A stretch of DNA of 48,772 bases. It comes from Clostridia bacterium. Its GTDB lineage: Bacteria; Bacillota; Clostridia; RUG12999. Shown one piece after another: positions 32,314 through 41,900 of this stretch (position 1 is its first letter; every line of letters begins with the position of its first letter). The position numbers were made by a program, and so were the translations under genes. Below the pieces are notes generated by a model that saw only the letters and a program-made list of their open reading frames with translations, was not told where the DNA came from and ran no database searches. The stretch is taken from assembly GCA_022801925.1 (NCBI GenBank), contig JAAWTG010000019.1:1-48772 (forward strand), given 5' to 3'.

Positions 32314-32347
32314 AAAAAAAGCGCCACAGCCGAAACCATGACGCTTT
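32314..32347 (-). terminator. Terminator of the glycoside-hydrolase operon
   Basis: On the minus strand AAAGCGTCA and TGGCGCTTT pair (one G-T) around a 12-base loop, followed by a run of T. It lies about 100 bases after the stop of the GH3 gene; 32348-32445 between them shows no gene. Confidence 0.8.
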
Positions 32348-32445
32348 ATGCTTATATTATTGATGCTTCAATACTGTTCTAAACGCTTTTCCGGAAATAG
32401 AGTTTCATTCTTGTATAAAATCAGCGTGCAAAATTTTAGTCATCT

Positions 32446-35130
32446 CTACCGCATAATAGTTATTCTCTCCACGCATACCAGCGACGGGAAAGAAATTTTA
32501 ATGTTGCCCTCCATACCATGCGCCGTAAAATCAAAATACGCCCGCTCTTTTTTGCCGTCTGTGCCATTCACGGTCATGCCTGCATTGATTTCGCCGTCAA
32601 TCACTGCCGAGATGGTCAGCTGCGACAGTTTCGGTGCATTCGCCGTATAATCAACGCACAGCAAACGTCTGCCTGTTCCGCCATAGTGAACTTCTATCTG
32701 CTCGTCCGTTTTCGGCTCGGAATATTCAAATACCGTTTCAAGTTCCTCCACTTTATATCGCAATGACGACTCAAACTTGCCGCCGTTTTCAATGAATCGC
32801 GCAAATGTATGCGTATGCATAATATAATTCAGCAAATTCGCCGCGTTTCTTTGCAGCTGTCCTCTTGTGAGTGCTCCGCTTTCAAGTCCCTTTTCAAGAT
32901 TGTTCTCCAGCGCCGCCGCGTCGCCTGCCAGCATATACACATCACATTGCGCGGCTGCCATATCGCAAAGATTTAATAGTCCGTTCTCCTCTTTGCATAG
33001 TTTCGGCCACCAATCCGTCATCACCATTCCTGTATAGCCCCATTCTCCGCGCAGGATTGTCGTGTTCAGTTCATAGCTGTTGGACGTCCAATACTCGTTG
33101 ATAGGATTATACGAATTCATCAGCGACGTTGCCTTTCCCTCTTTTACACATAATTCAAACGGCTTCAGATATATTTCCCGCAGCGCTCTCTCCGACACCA
33201 CCGACACGGTCTTATTTCGGCAGAGTTCCTGCGAATTTGCGGCAAAATGTTTCACTGTTGCACTGTTGCCGTATATATTCATCCCACGCACCAACGCCGC
33301 ACCGATTTTGCCCGTCAGATATGGGTCTTCGGACAAATATTCAAAATTCCTGCCGTTCAGCGGTGAACGGTGGATATTGATTCCCGGCCCCAATAGAGAA
33401 TCAAAGCCCTGTGCGCATAGTTCCACACTTGCATATTCATACAGTTTTTCCGCTGTTTCCGTATCCCATGTGCAGGCAATCAGTGTACCGTTGGGCATAC
33501 TCGTGGCGGTATCTCCGTTATCCATACGGATTCCCGAAGGTCCGTCCGCAAGGCATACGATGGGGATTCCGAATGCAAGAAGCTCCGGCGTGACGCCGCC
33601 AAACGTGCCGGTGCTGCCCGGACGCACCTTGGGCGAGGACATTCCTTCCCCTATGATAAGACACCGTAAATCCGTATCGCTCAGTTGCGCGATAAATTCT
33701 TCCATGGTATGTTTGCCGTTTTTAACGTCAATCAGCTTGATTCCTTTGTCGCCTGTATATGCTATGCTCTCCGGCATTTCGTCAGCAATTCTTTTCTTGT
33801 AATCAACCGTTCTTCTCGATACTTTTCTGTATGCGGGCGTAAAATTCTCATCGGGATACAGCACATCAAAATCACGCTCGGGCGCCATCGCCTCGGTGAG
33901 CTGCCGGGTAACGGTTGTTTCTTCTATTGTAAATGCAAACACTTTTTCCGCACTGCGCACATCCTTGCCAATATAGATGGCATACTCTCCCGCTTCCAGC
34001 ACATAACAGGATTTATGCCCTGTGATGCCGCTGTCGTCATATGAAGCAAAATCCGCGATATCCATTTCAAGCAACAAATCAACGCTTTCTCCTGGAGAAA
34101 TTACATCCGTTTTTGCAAAGGCGCACAGTGAACGCTTTGCCTTGCCGAGTTTTCCCTGCGGCGCTTCCATGTACGCCTGAACGACCTCTTTGCCGCTCCT
34201 TTTCCCTTGATTGATAACCGTGACATCAGCAGATATTTTATTCCCGTCTCGTTTTACTGCGAAAACATTCACTTCAAAATCGGTATACGAAAGACCGAAC
34301 CCGAACGGATACAACACCGTTTCGGGCGCGAAGGTTTCAAAATACCGATATCCGACATAAATATCCTCCTGATACAGGTTAAACTCTTTATCGCCGAAAT
34401 TTTTACTGCTCGGATAGTCGGATATATCGGCGGCTATGGTATCCGACAGTCTGCCGCTCGGATTCACGTCACCCGAAAGCACGTCGGCAACAGCGTTGCC
34501 GCCCTCCTGTCCGCCCTGCCAAATATACAGTACGGATTTTATATGATATTTTTCTACCCAATTCATATCTATGATATTTCCGACATTGAGCAGCGCGACC
34601 GTATTTTCAAAATACTTTGAAACAACGTCAAGCAGCGCTTCCTCCTCATCCGTCAGATACCAGCTTCCTTTTTCCGGCGCATTATCCCTGTCCTCGCCCG
34701 CGGTTCTGCCAATGACAATGACTGCCACATCAGATTTTGCTCGCGCCGCCTTGACAATACTTTCATCAGGCACAAATTCCTTCTGGAACCACGGCTCGGT
34801 TGCCCAACCGTGCCCCTCGTCAAACGGATTTTCAGCAATCCATTTTTTGTAAACATCGACAAGCTCGGTGTTTACATTTATGTTTGGGTTCGCCAGCGCA
34901 CCGTCTATGATATTCACCACATACTCCGTATGCACAAGTCCGCCTGAACCTGTGCCGCTTTTGATGTAATCTATTTGCGTTCTGCCGAAGAACGAAACGG
35001 TGTTTTCCGACTTTATCGGAAGAACATTGTTTTCGTTTTTCAGCAGCACACATCCGTCCGCCGCAACCTTTCTCGCATGTGCGGCAAGCGGCGCATACGG
35101 TTTTGCCTCGAGTGTTTTGATGTTTATCAT
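32446..35130 (-). CDS. GH3 beta-glycosidase, permuted domain order, cytoplasmic
   Basis: An 894-residue family 3 glycoside hydrolase without signal peptide. The domain order is reversed compared with the classic enzyme. The C-terminal-type alpha/beta sandwich domain comes first (DGCVLLKNENNVLPI, residues about 25-230), then an Fn3-like domain (about 270-400; LYPFGFGLSYTDFEV leads into it). The (beta/alpha)8 barrel follows (about 475-800), with the nucleophile Asp706 in GMVMTDWW and KHFAANSQE. The same order is known in Ruminococcus albus and Butyrivibrio beta-glucosidases. It probably removes terminal sugars from imported oligosaccharides; the sugar cannot be told. ATG 35130 follows CAGGAGG. 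It is the last gene of the operon, 54 bases after the trehalase-like gene. Confidence 0.93.
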   Translation of the reverse strand: MINIKTLEAKPYAPLAAHARKVAADGCVLLKNENNVLPIKSENTVSFFGRTQIDYIKSGTGSGGLVHTEYVVNIIDGALANPNINVNTELVDVYKKWIAENPFDEGHGWATEPWFQKEFVPDESIVKAARAKSDVAVIVIGRTAGEDRDNAPEKGSWYLTDEEEALLDVVSKYFENTVALLNVGNIIDMNWVEKYHIKSVLYIWQGGQEGGNAVADVLSGDVNPSGRLSDTIAADISDYPSSKNFGDKEFNLYQEDIYVGYRYFETFAPETVLYPFGFGLSYTDFEVNVFAVKRDGNKISADVTVINQGKRSGKEVVQAYMEAPQGKLGKAKRSLCAFAKTDVISPGESVDLLLEMDIADFASYDDSGITGHKSCYVLEAGEYAIYIGKDVRSAEKVFAFTIEETTVTRQLTEAMAPERDFDVLYPDENFTPAYRKVSRRTVDYKKRIADEMPESIAYTGDKGIKLIDVKNGKHTMEEFIAQLSDTDLRCLIIGEGMSSPKVRPGSTGTFGGVTPELLAFGIPIVCLADGPSGIRMDNGDTATSMPNGTLIACTWDTETAEKLYEYASVELCAQGFDSLLGPGINIHRSPLNGRNFEYLSEDPYLTGKIGAALVRGMNIYGNSATVKHFAANSQELCRNKTVSVVSERALREIYLKPFELCVKEGKATSLMNSYNPINEYWTSNSYELNTTILRGEWGYTGMVMTDWWPKLCKEENGLLNLCDMAAAQCDVYMLAGDAAALENNLEKGLESGALTRGQLQRNAANLLNYIMHTHTFARFIENGGKFESSLRYKVEELETVFEYSEPKTDEQIEVHYGGTGRRLLCVDYTANAPKLSQLTISAVIDGEINAGMTVNGTDGKKERAYFDFTAHGMEGNIKISFPSLVCVERITIMR

Positions 35131-35184
35131 AGCGTTTTCCTCCTGTTTATATGTTTAAACTAAAACATTATATTATTTGTTTTT

Positions 35185-36393
35185 TTACTTTTCCAAATAG
35201 TCCGCTGCGGCAAGATACACGCCGGCGCTCCACCCCATCATAGCCGGCATTTTGTATTCGTTAGTAACATCAAGCCCGCCGCTGATAACATTATATTTCT
35301 CCCACAAATTACCTGTTTCGTCAAAGGTTTTGTCAACCAGTTTTATATATTTTTCAGCTATTCTTTTTGCTTCTGCCTTATATCCGTATCTGTCAAGTCC
35401 AACCATCGCAATATATTGCAGACATGCCCAGCCGTTGGGATAATCCCACTGATAGATTCCCTCTGCATCGTTCTTTTCGCAGGTCAGGATTCCATACTCT
35501 GACTCCAGCCTATCCAAATTATTTACCAACGCCTCCGCATGTTTCTGTTCAGCAAGCCCTGCAAAAAGCGGATAAAACGATGCGGCAGACAAAATATCGC
35601 TCCGCTTGCCCGTGGCAAAATTATAATCAAGAAGCAATCCTTCACCATTATCCATTTTATCAAGCATTTGCTTTTTTCGCTTTTCTGCTCTGTCTAGCCA
35701 TATACTTTCTTCCCCATTGTTTAGCGTTTCCGCAAAAAAACTCATATTTCTCTCCATCATAAACAGCAGAGAATTCAGGTCAACCGCCGCATATTGAAAA
35801 GCATCGTAATCCCAACGCGGTGTAATATCCCACCCGCTTTCGGCAGTCGTGCGGTAATGTCTTCCAAGTGTATGAACCTCCACATGCGGCATAAATCCTG
35901 CTCGTCTTTCAAAATCCTCCGCCATATCCTGATACATTTCTTCATTCTTCATCTCAGAGTCATAGTGATTTAGACCGATAGCCAAAGTTCGTTTTGTCTG
36001 CCAAAAATCATATTCCTTTTCCAACATATGATACGCTGCATACAGCCAAACCGTATCGTTATAATACTCATAAATATCCCGCACCATACTGCTTAGAAAC
36101 GGCGGCTGCGAATGCGTTAAATAATAGGTACGGTTTCCGTTTGGCATAAAACCGTATCGGTTTACCAAATACAGCATATCATCAACATTATATTTTGCCT
36201 GTTCTGCTCTTCCGTCAAGCAGCAATCCTTTATTGGTGAAATAGGTATCCCAATAGTACATCTCGTCAAAATGACCGACTGCCGGAACAGTATACGGATA
36301 CGGAAGCCCAATCAGCGTATCTTCATCATTTCTGTTCCGCTTGATACAACTGTCCCAATTTTCGCTGATAAATTTTTTAACTTTCTCTGACAT
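35185..36393 (-). CDS. Trehalase-like glycoside hydrolase (GH37), cytoplasmic
   Basis: A 402-residue (alpha/alpha)6-barrel enzyme of the trehalase family. Family signatures are present in modified form: AVGHFDEMYYWDTYF for signature 1 and QWDYPNGWACLQY for signature 2. The likely acid Asp189 lies in AESGWDITPRW and the base Glu365 in LWEKYNV. E. coli trehalases are near 550 residues; this one lacks the usual N-terminal part. Known enzymes invert and split alpha,alpha-trehalose, but position in a glycan operon between two GH3 genes suggests another alpha-linked disaccharide may be the real substrate (inference). ATG 36393 follows GAGGAG; an earlier start would overlap the GH3 stop. No signal peptide. 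Confidence 0.8.
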   Translation of the reverse strand: MSEKVKKFISENWDSCIKRNRNDEDTLIGLPYPYTVPAVGHFDEMYYWDTYFTNKGLLLDGRAEQAKYNVDDMLYLVNRYGFMPNGNRTYYLTHSQPPFLSSMVRDIYEYYNDTVWLYAAYHMLEKEYDFWQTKRTLAIGLNHYDSEMKNEEMYQDMAEDFERRAGFMPHVEVHTLGRHYRTTAESGWDITPRWDYDAFQYAAVDLNSLLFMMERNMSFFAETLNNGEESIWLDRAEKRKKQMLDKMDNGEGLLLDYNFATGKRSDILSAASFYPLFAGLAEQKHAEALVNNLDRLESEYGILTCEKNDAEGIYQWDYPNGWACLQYIAMVGLDRYGYKAEAKRIAEKYIKLVDKTFDETGNLWEKYNVISGGLDVTNEYKMPAMMGWSAGVYLAAADYLEK

Positions 36394-36403
36394 TTTCTTC
36401 TCC

Positions 36404-38536
36404 TCATTTTTCATCCACAACTGCTATTTTCACTTTATTATCTGTCGTGCAATCCCCGCCGATAAAGACGTCAAATTCGCCCGGTTCAACACAGAATTTA
36501 CCGCTGCCATTGTAAAAACCAAGTTCCTCAAAACCCAGTTCAAAAGTAATTTCCCTGCACTCGCCTTGATTGAAGAAAATCTTAGAAAAACCCTTCAATT
36601 CCTTTACCGGTCTTGTCATAGAGGAAACCAAATCGCTGATATAGCATTGTGCCGTTTCTTTCCCTGTATACTTTCCCGTATTGGTAACTATAACGCTTAC
36701 TCTGAACTTTTCTCCATTTTGCAATTCTGCTAATGTCAGCGTATCATTTTTACACTGAATCTCAGAATATTCAAATTTCGTATAACTCAATCCGTATCCA
36801 AATGGATACATTGGCGTTGATTTGCAATCCCAATAATTGTCCCCCTCGCCGTAATATGCCATACCATTTCCGAAAAATGAAGGATAGTTATAATACAGCG
36901 GGATTTGTCCTGTCGTTCTCGGAAAGGTCATTGGCAGTTTCCCTGACGGGTTCACATTTCCGCAAACAATATCCGCTATACTCTGTGCCGCGCAGCTCCC
37001 CGACTGCCAAGCATATAAGATTGCGTCAAAATACGGTTCCGCTTCCCCCAGTGCAATCGGACGGCCAAAGCACATCACACCAACCAATTTTTTGCCCATT
37101 GCCTTTATCTTTTTTATCAACGCAAGCTGTTCGGCGGGAAAATCAATATTGGTCAGGCAATTATTTTCCCCGCTTACCCTTGCGCTTTCGCCAAGCGCAA
37201 GCACAACCGTATTCACCTCTCTAAGCGTCAAAAGAATATCATCCCATAAATACGGAAGCTGCGGAAAAATAAACCTATCCTTATCCGCACAATCTAAAAA
37301 AGCTTCCTGAATGCTTTTTAGCATACCTGCATCATAATCGGGCGCCCAGCTTCCCAGATGAGAGCGTTTTTCATACAAAAACGGTCCTGCAACAGCAATT
37401 TTTTCTGATTGTCCAATCGGCAGTACGCCGTTATTTTTCAAAAGAACCATACTTTCATCCGCGCACTGCTTTGCAAAGCTGAGATGTTCCTCGTAATTGA
37501 TTTGTTTCCGCTCGGCATAGGGATGCTCAAATAACCCGAATCTCTCTTTTATATATATCACACGATACACCATTTTGTCAATGGTTTCCTCTAATACTTT
37601 TCCCTCCGCAGCAAGTTCGCCCAAATGCTCTATATAGCATCTGTCAACCATATCCATGTCAAGTTCGGCGCCGGCAGCCAGCATTGCCGCTTCTTTCTCA
37701 TCCTTCGCCACTCTGTGACTGACAAGTTTTGCAATGGAAGCCCAGTCGCTGATAATAAATCCATTAAACCCCAGTTCCTCTTTCAGTACATCATGTAATA
37801 AATACCTGCTTGACGCTACGGGCTGACCGCTGATTTCACTAAACGAGTTCATCACAGTCGCTACATCTGCCTCCACAGCAGCCTGAAACGGTCTTAAATA
37901 GTAATTCCGCAAGGTATAGTCACTGATTTCTGTTTTGCCGTAATCACGGCCGCCTTCCACCGCACCATACCCCAGATAGTGCTTTGCACAAGCCGCAATC
38001 GACTCTGTATTTTTATAATCCTCTCCCTGAAATCCTCGTATCGCCGCCTTGCCCATTTCAGAAGTAAGATACGGGTCTTCGCCGAAGCCCTCAATACACC
38101 TTCCCCACCTCGGGTCGCGCGAAATATCTATCATCGGTGAAAATGTCCAGTGCACACCATCGCTTGCGGCTTCCTTTGCAACAGCACGGTACGCTTTTTC
38201 AATTAGTTTGGTATGAAAACTCGCCGCCTCTGCAAGCGGAATGGGCAAGACCGTATGATGTCCGTGAATGACGTCCCGACCAAAAATGAGCGGTATTCCT
38301 GCCGTAGACTCCTCTACTGCAATCTGCTGCAATTCATTTAATAGGTTCATGTCTATTCTTTTCTGCTCGTCATTTCCCGCCGTTGCAGTATCCGCAAGAA
38401 TAATGGAACCGACTCTGCCTTTGCGGATTTCCTCCCGGATTTGTTCCGTATCCTCTAACTGTATTTGATTTAACTGCCCAATTTTTTCCTCTAAGGACAT
38501 GCTCCTTATTTTTTCAATTATTTTACTTGATTTCAT
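36404..38536 (-). CDS. GH3 beta-glycosidase, classic domain order (BglX-like), cytoplasmic
   Basis: A family 3 glycoside hydrolase of 710 residues. The barrel comes first (about 1-330), with FGRDVIHGHHTVLPIPLAEA, KHYLGYGAVEGGRDY and the nucleophile Asp264 in GFIISDWASI. The alpha/beta sandwich domain follows (ESMVLLKNNGVLPI, about 355-560), then the Fn3-like end (MYPFGYGLSYTKFEY). No signal peptide, so it acts inside the cell. Two ATGs start the frame; the second (38536) lies six bases after GAGG and is preferred by a hair. It follows the secreted GH gene after about 70 bases that contain a hairpin. Together with the permuted GH3 it covers two exo-activities; beta-glucoside or beta-xyloside are the usual choices. 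Confidence 0.95.
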   Translation of the reverse strand: MKSSKIIEKIRSMSLEEKIGQLNQIQLEDTEQIREEIRKGRVGSIILADTATAGNDEQKRIDMNLLNELQQIAVEESTAGIPLIFGRDVIHGHHTVLPIPLAEAASFHTKLIEKAYRAVAKEAASDGVHWTFSPMIDISRDPRWGRCIEGFGEDPYLTSEMGKAAIRGFQGEDYKNTESIAACAKHYLGYGAVEGGRDYGKTEISDYTLRNYYLRPFQAAVEADVATVMNSFSEISGQPVASSRYLLHDVLKEELGFNGFIISDWASIAKLVSHRVAKDEKEAAMLAAGAELDMDMVDRCYIEHLGELAAEGKVLEETIDKMVYRVIYIKERFGLFEHPYAERKQINYEEHLSFAKQCADESMVLLKNNGVLPIGQSEKIAVAGPFLYEKRSHLGSWAPDYDAGMLKSIQEAFLDCADKDRFIFPQLPYLWDDILLTLREVNTVVLALGESARVSGENNCLTNIDFPAEQLALIKKIKAMGKKLVGVMCFGRPIALGEAEPYFDAILYAWQSGSCAAQSIADIVCGNVNPSGKLPMTFPRTTGQIPLYYNYPSFFGNGMAYYGEGDNYWDCKSTPMYPFGYGLSYTKFEYSEIQCKNDTLTLAELQNGEKFRVSVIVTNTGKYTGKETAQCYISDLVSSMTRPVKELKGFSKIFFNQGECREITFELGFEELGFYNGSGKFCVEPGEFDVFIGGDCTTDNKVKIAVVDEK

Positions 38537-38560
38537 CATTTACCTCACTACATAATATAG

Positions 38561-38599
38561 TTAAGGGTCGGAAATCTCCACACAGACTCCGACCCTTAA
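38561..38599 (-). other. Intercistronic hairpin without T run
   Basis: TTAAGGGTCGGA (38561-38572) and TCCGACCCTTAA (38588-38599) form a perfect 12-pair stem with a 15-base loop between the secreted GH gene and the GH3 gene. No T run follows on either strand. It may protect message ends, mark a processing site that sets different levels for surface and cytoplasmic proteins, or be an operator. Confidence 0.65.
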
Positions 38600-38607
38600 A
38601 TTACGGA

Positions 38608-41600
38608 TTATAATTTCCAAAGAATATCAAAAATCACTCTTGCCGCCGCGCCTCTCGTTACTAATGTTTCCTGATACTCTCTTGGTATTGTGGCATTCTC
38701 TCGTCCAATCGCCTTTAATGTTTCCTCTATCATGGAATACATATCCTCTGTGCGCAAATACTCCTCCGCATTCAAAAACTCATCATTTATCACACCAAGC
38801 GAACGGAGTTTATTGGCTGCGCTGTCCTCCGGGACATCTTTAAATTTAATATCTTCTGTCGGCGCAGGATTCAGCGCCTGCATCAGCCATAGCGCAAATT
38901 CTCCGCGGGATATGTTCTGATTGGGCGAAAATGTTTTTTCACCTGTTGCACGAATCATTCCAAGCGTATAAAGCCGTTCTGCCGCTTGCTTTGTCTGTGC
39001 ATCCGTGATATCATTGAACACATCCGCACTTTTCTCTTTCAGCGTATATGTTGCCTTTTTATCGGAAATCTTTTGACTTGCCTGTTTCTTTTTTACAATT
39101 TCATAGTTCATGGTTTGGTTATTTGCAGTCAACAATATTTTCGTGTAACCTTCCGGCGTTTTTTGAGTTTTTAGCTTTTTGGCTCTTTGCCCCGCCGAAG
39201 TGAGCGCCCACACGTCATACTCATTTCTGTTTTTGATAACGATTTCTCCCTCAACAGGTTCAATCAGAACCGGTGCGGAGCCGCCGTCTATTATTGAGGA
39301 AAAATCTCTTGCAATCTGCATATCTGAATTTCTGTTTCTTGCCTGCGTGGTAAGCAGCATTCTTTCGCTCGTTTCAATCGGCTGTTTGTCAACAGCTACA
39401 AGAGAATTTACCGAAAACTCTGTATCAATGTTAAATATCACATCATCCGTTTCCAGTTTTTCGCCGCTTAAATATCCGGAGGCTGCCTGCGCGAGTTCCG
39501 TATTTAAAACAAACACTTCTTTATTTTTGTCCGTTGTAAGTTCCCCCGTAACGGAAGTATAAACGCCGCTTTCTTTCCCTTCAGCCGCTAACTTCAAGAC
39601 CTCATCGCTGTTATAGTCAGGGTCATATTGTTCTTCAAAAACCAGACCGGTTTTTCCAATCAGCCCAAGAGACGGTTCCGTTGACAAATATCGCTTTGTC
39701 ACTTCAGAAACATCTTCTTTGCGGCACAATGTGTAGTATCCTTGGTCTGCCTCCTTGACCGCGCCGCTCAGCGCAATAAATGCTGCCGCCGGCAGTCCCG
39801 ACATTTTGAGCGGATTCCCAAAGAATGACAAAACCTCGTTCAACGGATATTTTTCCGGTGATTCATTGATTTTTAACCACTCATTGTATACGCAAAACGT
39901 AAACGCGATGGGTTGAAAATTTTGCAATCTGCTATAGGCTGCCACCAGTAACGGTCCTTCCGCACTCGTGGGATTCGGCTCACATGTGTTCCATTCGGAG
40001 ATGGTGTGCACTTTATTGTAAACGCCGCTGCTCATCATATAGCCCAAAAGTCCCATATTCTCGTCCGCCAGCATAGACACGGTTTCACCAAATTTCGTGC
40101 CTGTTTCAACGCGCCAGCCGCTGGTTGGATGGCTCCAATATTTGTGTGAATCTATAAAATCTGTTGAAGCATTTAGATTTGCAATGCCGCTTTCCAAACC
40201 ATTCCAAACGGTACAGCCCGTTACAAGCGCTTTCACGCCCATATCTTTAAAGTATTTGTATGTTTCATTTGTGTATTTGGTTTGGACGTCCATTGCAAAA
40301 TTCCGCATGTCTTCTCTGCGCTGATCACTGTATGCGGGAATGTCTGCGATTGCTGCATAGTGATAGCCGGCAGCAAGGCTTTCCCCCTCCTGCACACCTC
40401 TTTTACCCGTCTGCGTCCACGCCTGTGCGATTGCCTCGTCTGTTTGATATTTATCCTTAAGCCATGCCGTCAAGAGCGTATCAAGTTGCTTTGCATAGTA
40501 TTCCGATTTTGGCGCCGATATCTCCACAAAGCTGTTTTCATTCACCAAATCCGTGCATACAAAAGCAGGATCGTCCTTTATTTTAAGTCCGGTATAGGGA
40601 TTGTACCAATTAAATAACTGCGTTGAAAAATCCTTGTGTAATTTCTGAATGATGGGATCGTAAAAGTCAAATCCCTTCTGTGCGCCGCCTACAGTCCGAT
40701 AGTCCTGAATATTATCATCTTCAAACGTCGTCCTGTTTGTTGCGTTATCTATGAACCAGTAAATCCCCCTTTTCTTTAATTCGCTCAGCAAATAGCACAG
40801 TTTATCCATTTGTTCTTCATCAAGCTGAGTTGATTTCTTGGGGAATCGTCCGAAAATATAATTACTTCTGTCGTTTACACCATCCATATGATGGATTCTG
40901 ACCAGATTAAAGCCTTGCACTGCAATCCAGTCGGCAAGCAATTCCGCCTCATCGTGCGACATAAATAACATTTCACCAATGACATTGATTCCCCAAAACT
41001 GAAACGGCGTTCCATCTTCAAAAAACATCTTGTCATTTTCCGCGCGGACAAAGCCATGCTTTCCGGCAGGCGCGTCCAAAAGATGCGACATATCCATAAT
41101 TGTGCCTTTTACATCCTCCACGTGCGGCAGCGTATACGGATACCAATGACTTGTGGACTGCGGATTTGCAATATCCGGCGGAAGCGGTAGATATGGTCTT
41201 TCATCGGTCAGGGTTGCGGCAACAACTATCAAAGCCGTCTCATTGCCCGGTGTACTCGCCACAATCTTACTGATTTTTTTATTGGGATACGGATTGGGAC
41301 ACGCATACATACCAAGGGATATTAGATTCGTGGATCCATTCGCCCCAGTCCAGACCGAAACACAAGTTTCGGATGAATCTTTTCCCCACCAGTTAAATAC
41401 GTCTTTCTTTCCCCGAACATTTACATCGGAACTTGTTCCGTCCTCATAAACAAAGGTATATTTTCCGACAATATCCGAAATATTCCCCTGTGAATGACTC
41501 GCCGCATGAAGAAAATACACGCCTCCCGCTTTTTGATTAACCTCTATCTCAGCGGATGTTGGAAAATACTGATTGTTTTCTCCCCTGAGAACAATACAAG

Positions 41601-41886
41601 AACTTCCGCCGTTATTCTCAGGGTCTATAATATCAAAGGGAATCCCGTTAAACAATGTTCTGCCCTTGAACGTGAAAGTACGAAAGTCATTTCCCGCTCC
41701 CTGGTCTGACCAGCCGCCTTTTCCGTCTTCTGCTATGTCGTCAGCAAATCCCATATTTGCTGCCTCTGTCATATCCAAAGGGGTAAAGGTCTGCGTGCCG
41801 ACATCATATTCCATTTCTTCCGCTGCATGGACATGAAACATACCAAGCAACATGATGCAAACAAGTATTAGGCTTATCTTTCTCAC
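38608..41886 (-). CDS. Secreted clan GH-A glycoside hydrolase with SLH repeats
   Basis: A 1092-residue exported protein. GTG 41886 is seven bases after AAAGGGGG and starts the signal peptide MRKISLILVCIMLLGMFHVHA; an ATG six codons earlier lacks a site. Residues about 25-230 form a beta-sandwich domain of carbohydrate-binding type. Residues about 275-690 are a GH-A barrel: FEDGTPFQFWGINVIGEM and VRIHHMDG, with Glu450 in CTDLVNENSF as acid/base and Glu631 in HTISEWNT as nucleophile. About 700-900 is beta-rich. From about 905 three SLH-like repeats occur (FNDITDAQTKQAAERLYTLG; ISRGEFALWLMQAL), tethering it to cell-wall polysaccharide. It most resembles GH5/GH42-type enzymes; exact family and substrate are not clear. 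It overlaps no gene and follows the 832-residue SLH protein closely. Confidence 0.88.
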   Translation of the reverse strand: MRKISLILVCIMLLGMFHVHAAEEMEYDVGTQTFTPLDMTEAANMGFADDIAEDGKGGWSDQGAGNDFRTFTFKGRTLFNGIPFDIIDPENNGGSSCIVLRGENNQYFPTSAEIEVNQKAGGVYFLHAASHSQGNISDIVGKYTFVYEDGTSSDVNVRGKKDVFNWWGKDSSETCVSVWTGANGSTNLISLGMYACPNPYPNKKISKIVASTPGNETALIVVAATLTDERPYLPLPPDIANPQSTSHWYPYTLPHVEDVKGTIMDMSHLLDAPAGKHGFVRAENDKMFFEDGTPFQFWGINVIGEMLFMSHDEAELLADWIAVQGFNLVRIHHMDGVNDRSNYIFGRFPKKSTQLDEEQMDKLCYLLSELKKRGIYWFIDNATNRTTFEDDNIQDYRTVGGAQKGFDFYDPIIQKLHKDFSTQLFNWYNPYTGLKIKDDPAFVCTDLVNENSFVEISAPKSEYYAKQLDTLLTAWLKDKYQTDEAIAQAWTQTGKRGVQEGESLAAGYHYAAIADIPAYSDQRREDMRNFAMDVQTKYTNETYKYFKDMGVKALVTGCTVWNGLESGIANLNASTDFIDSHKYWSHPTSGWRVETGTKFGETVSMLADENMGLLGYMMSSGVYNKVHTISEWNTCEPNPTSAEGPLLVAAYSRLQNFQPIAFTFCVYNEWLKINESPEKYPLNEVLSFFGNPLKMSGLPAAAFIALSGAVKEADQGYYTLCRKEDVSEVTKRYLSTEPSLGLIGKTGLVFEEQYDPDYNSDEVLKLAAEGKESGVYTSVTGELTTDKNKEVFVLNTELAQAASGYLSGEKLETDDVIFNIDTEFSVNSLVAVDKQPIETSERMLLTTQARNRNSDMQIARDFSSIIDGGSAPVLIEPVEGEIVIKNRNEYDVWALTSAGQRAKKLKTQKTPEGYTKILLTANNQTMNYEIVKKKQASQKISDKKATYTLKEKSADVFNDITDAQTKQAAERLYTLGMIRATGEKTFSPNQNISRGEFALWLMQALNPAPTEDIKFKDVPEDSAANKLRSLGVINDEFLNAEEYLRTEDMYSMIEETLKAIGRENATIPREYQETLVTRGAAARVIFDILWKL

Positions 41887-41900
41887 TCTTACGCCCCCTT

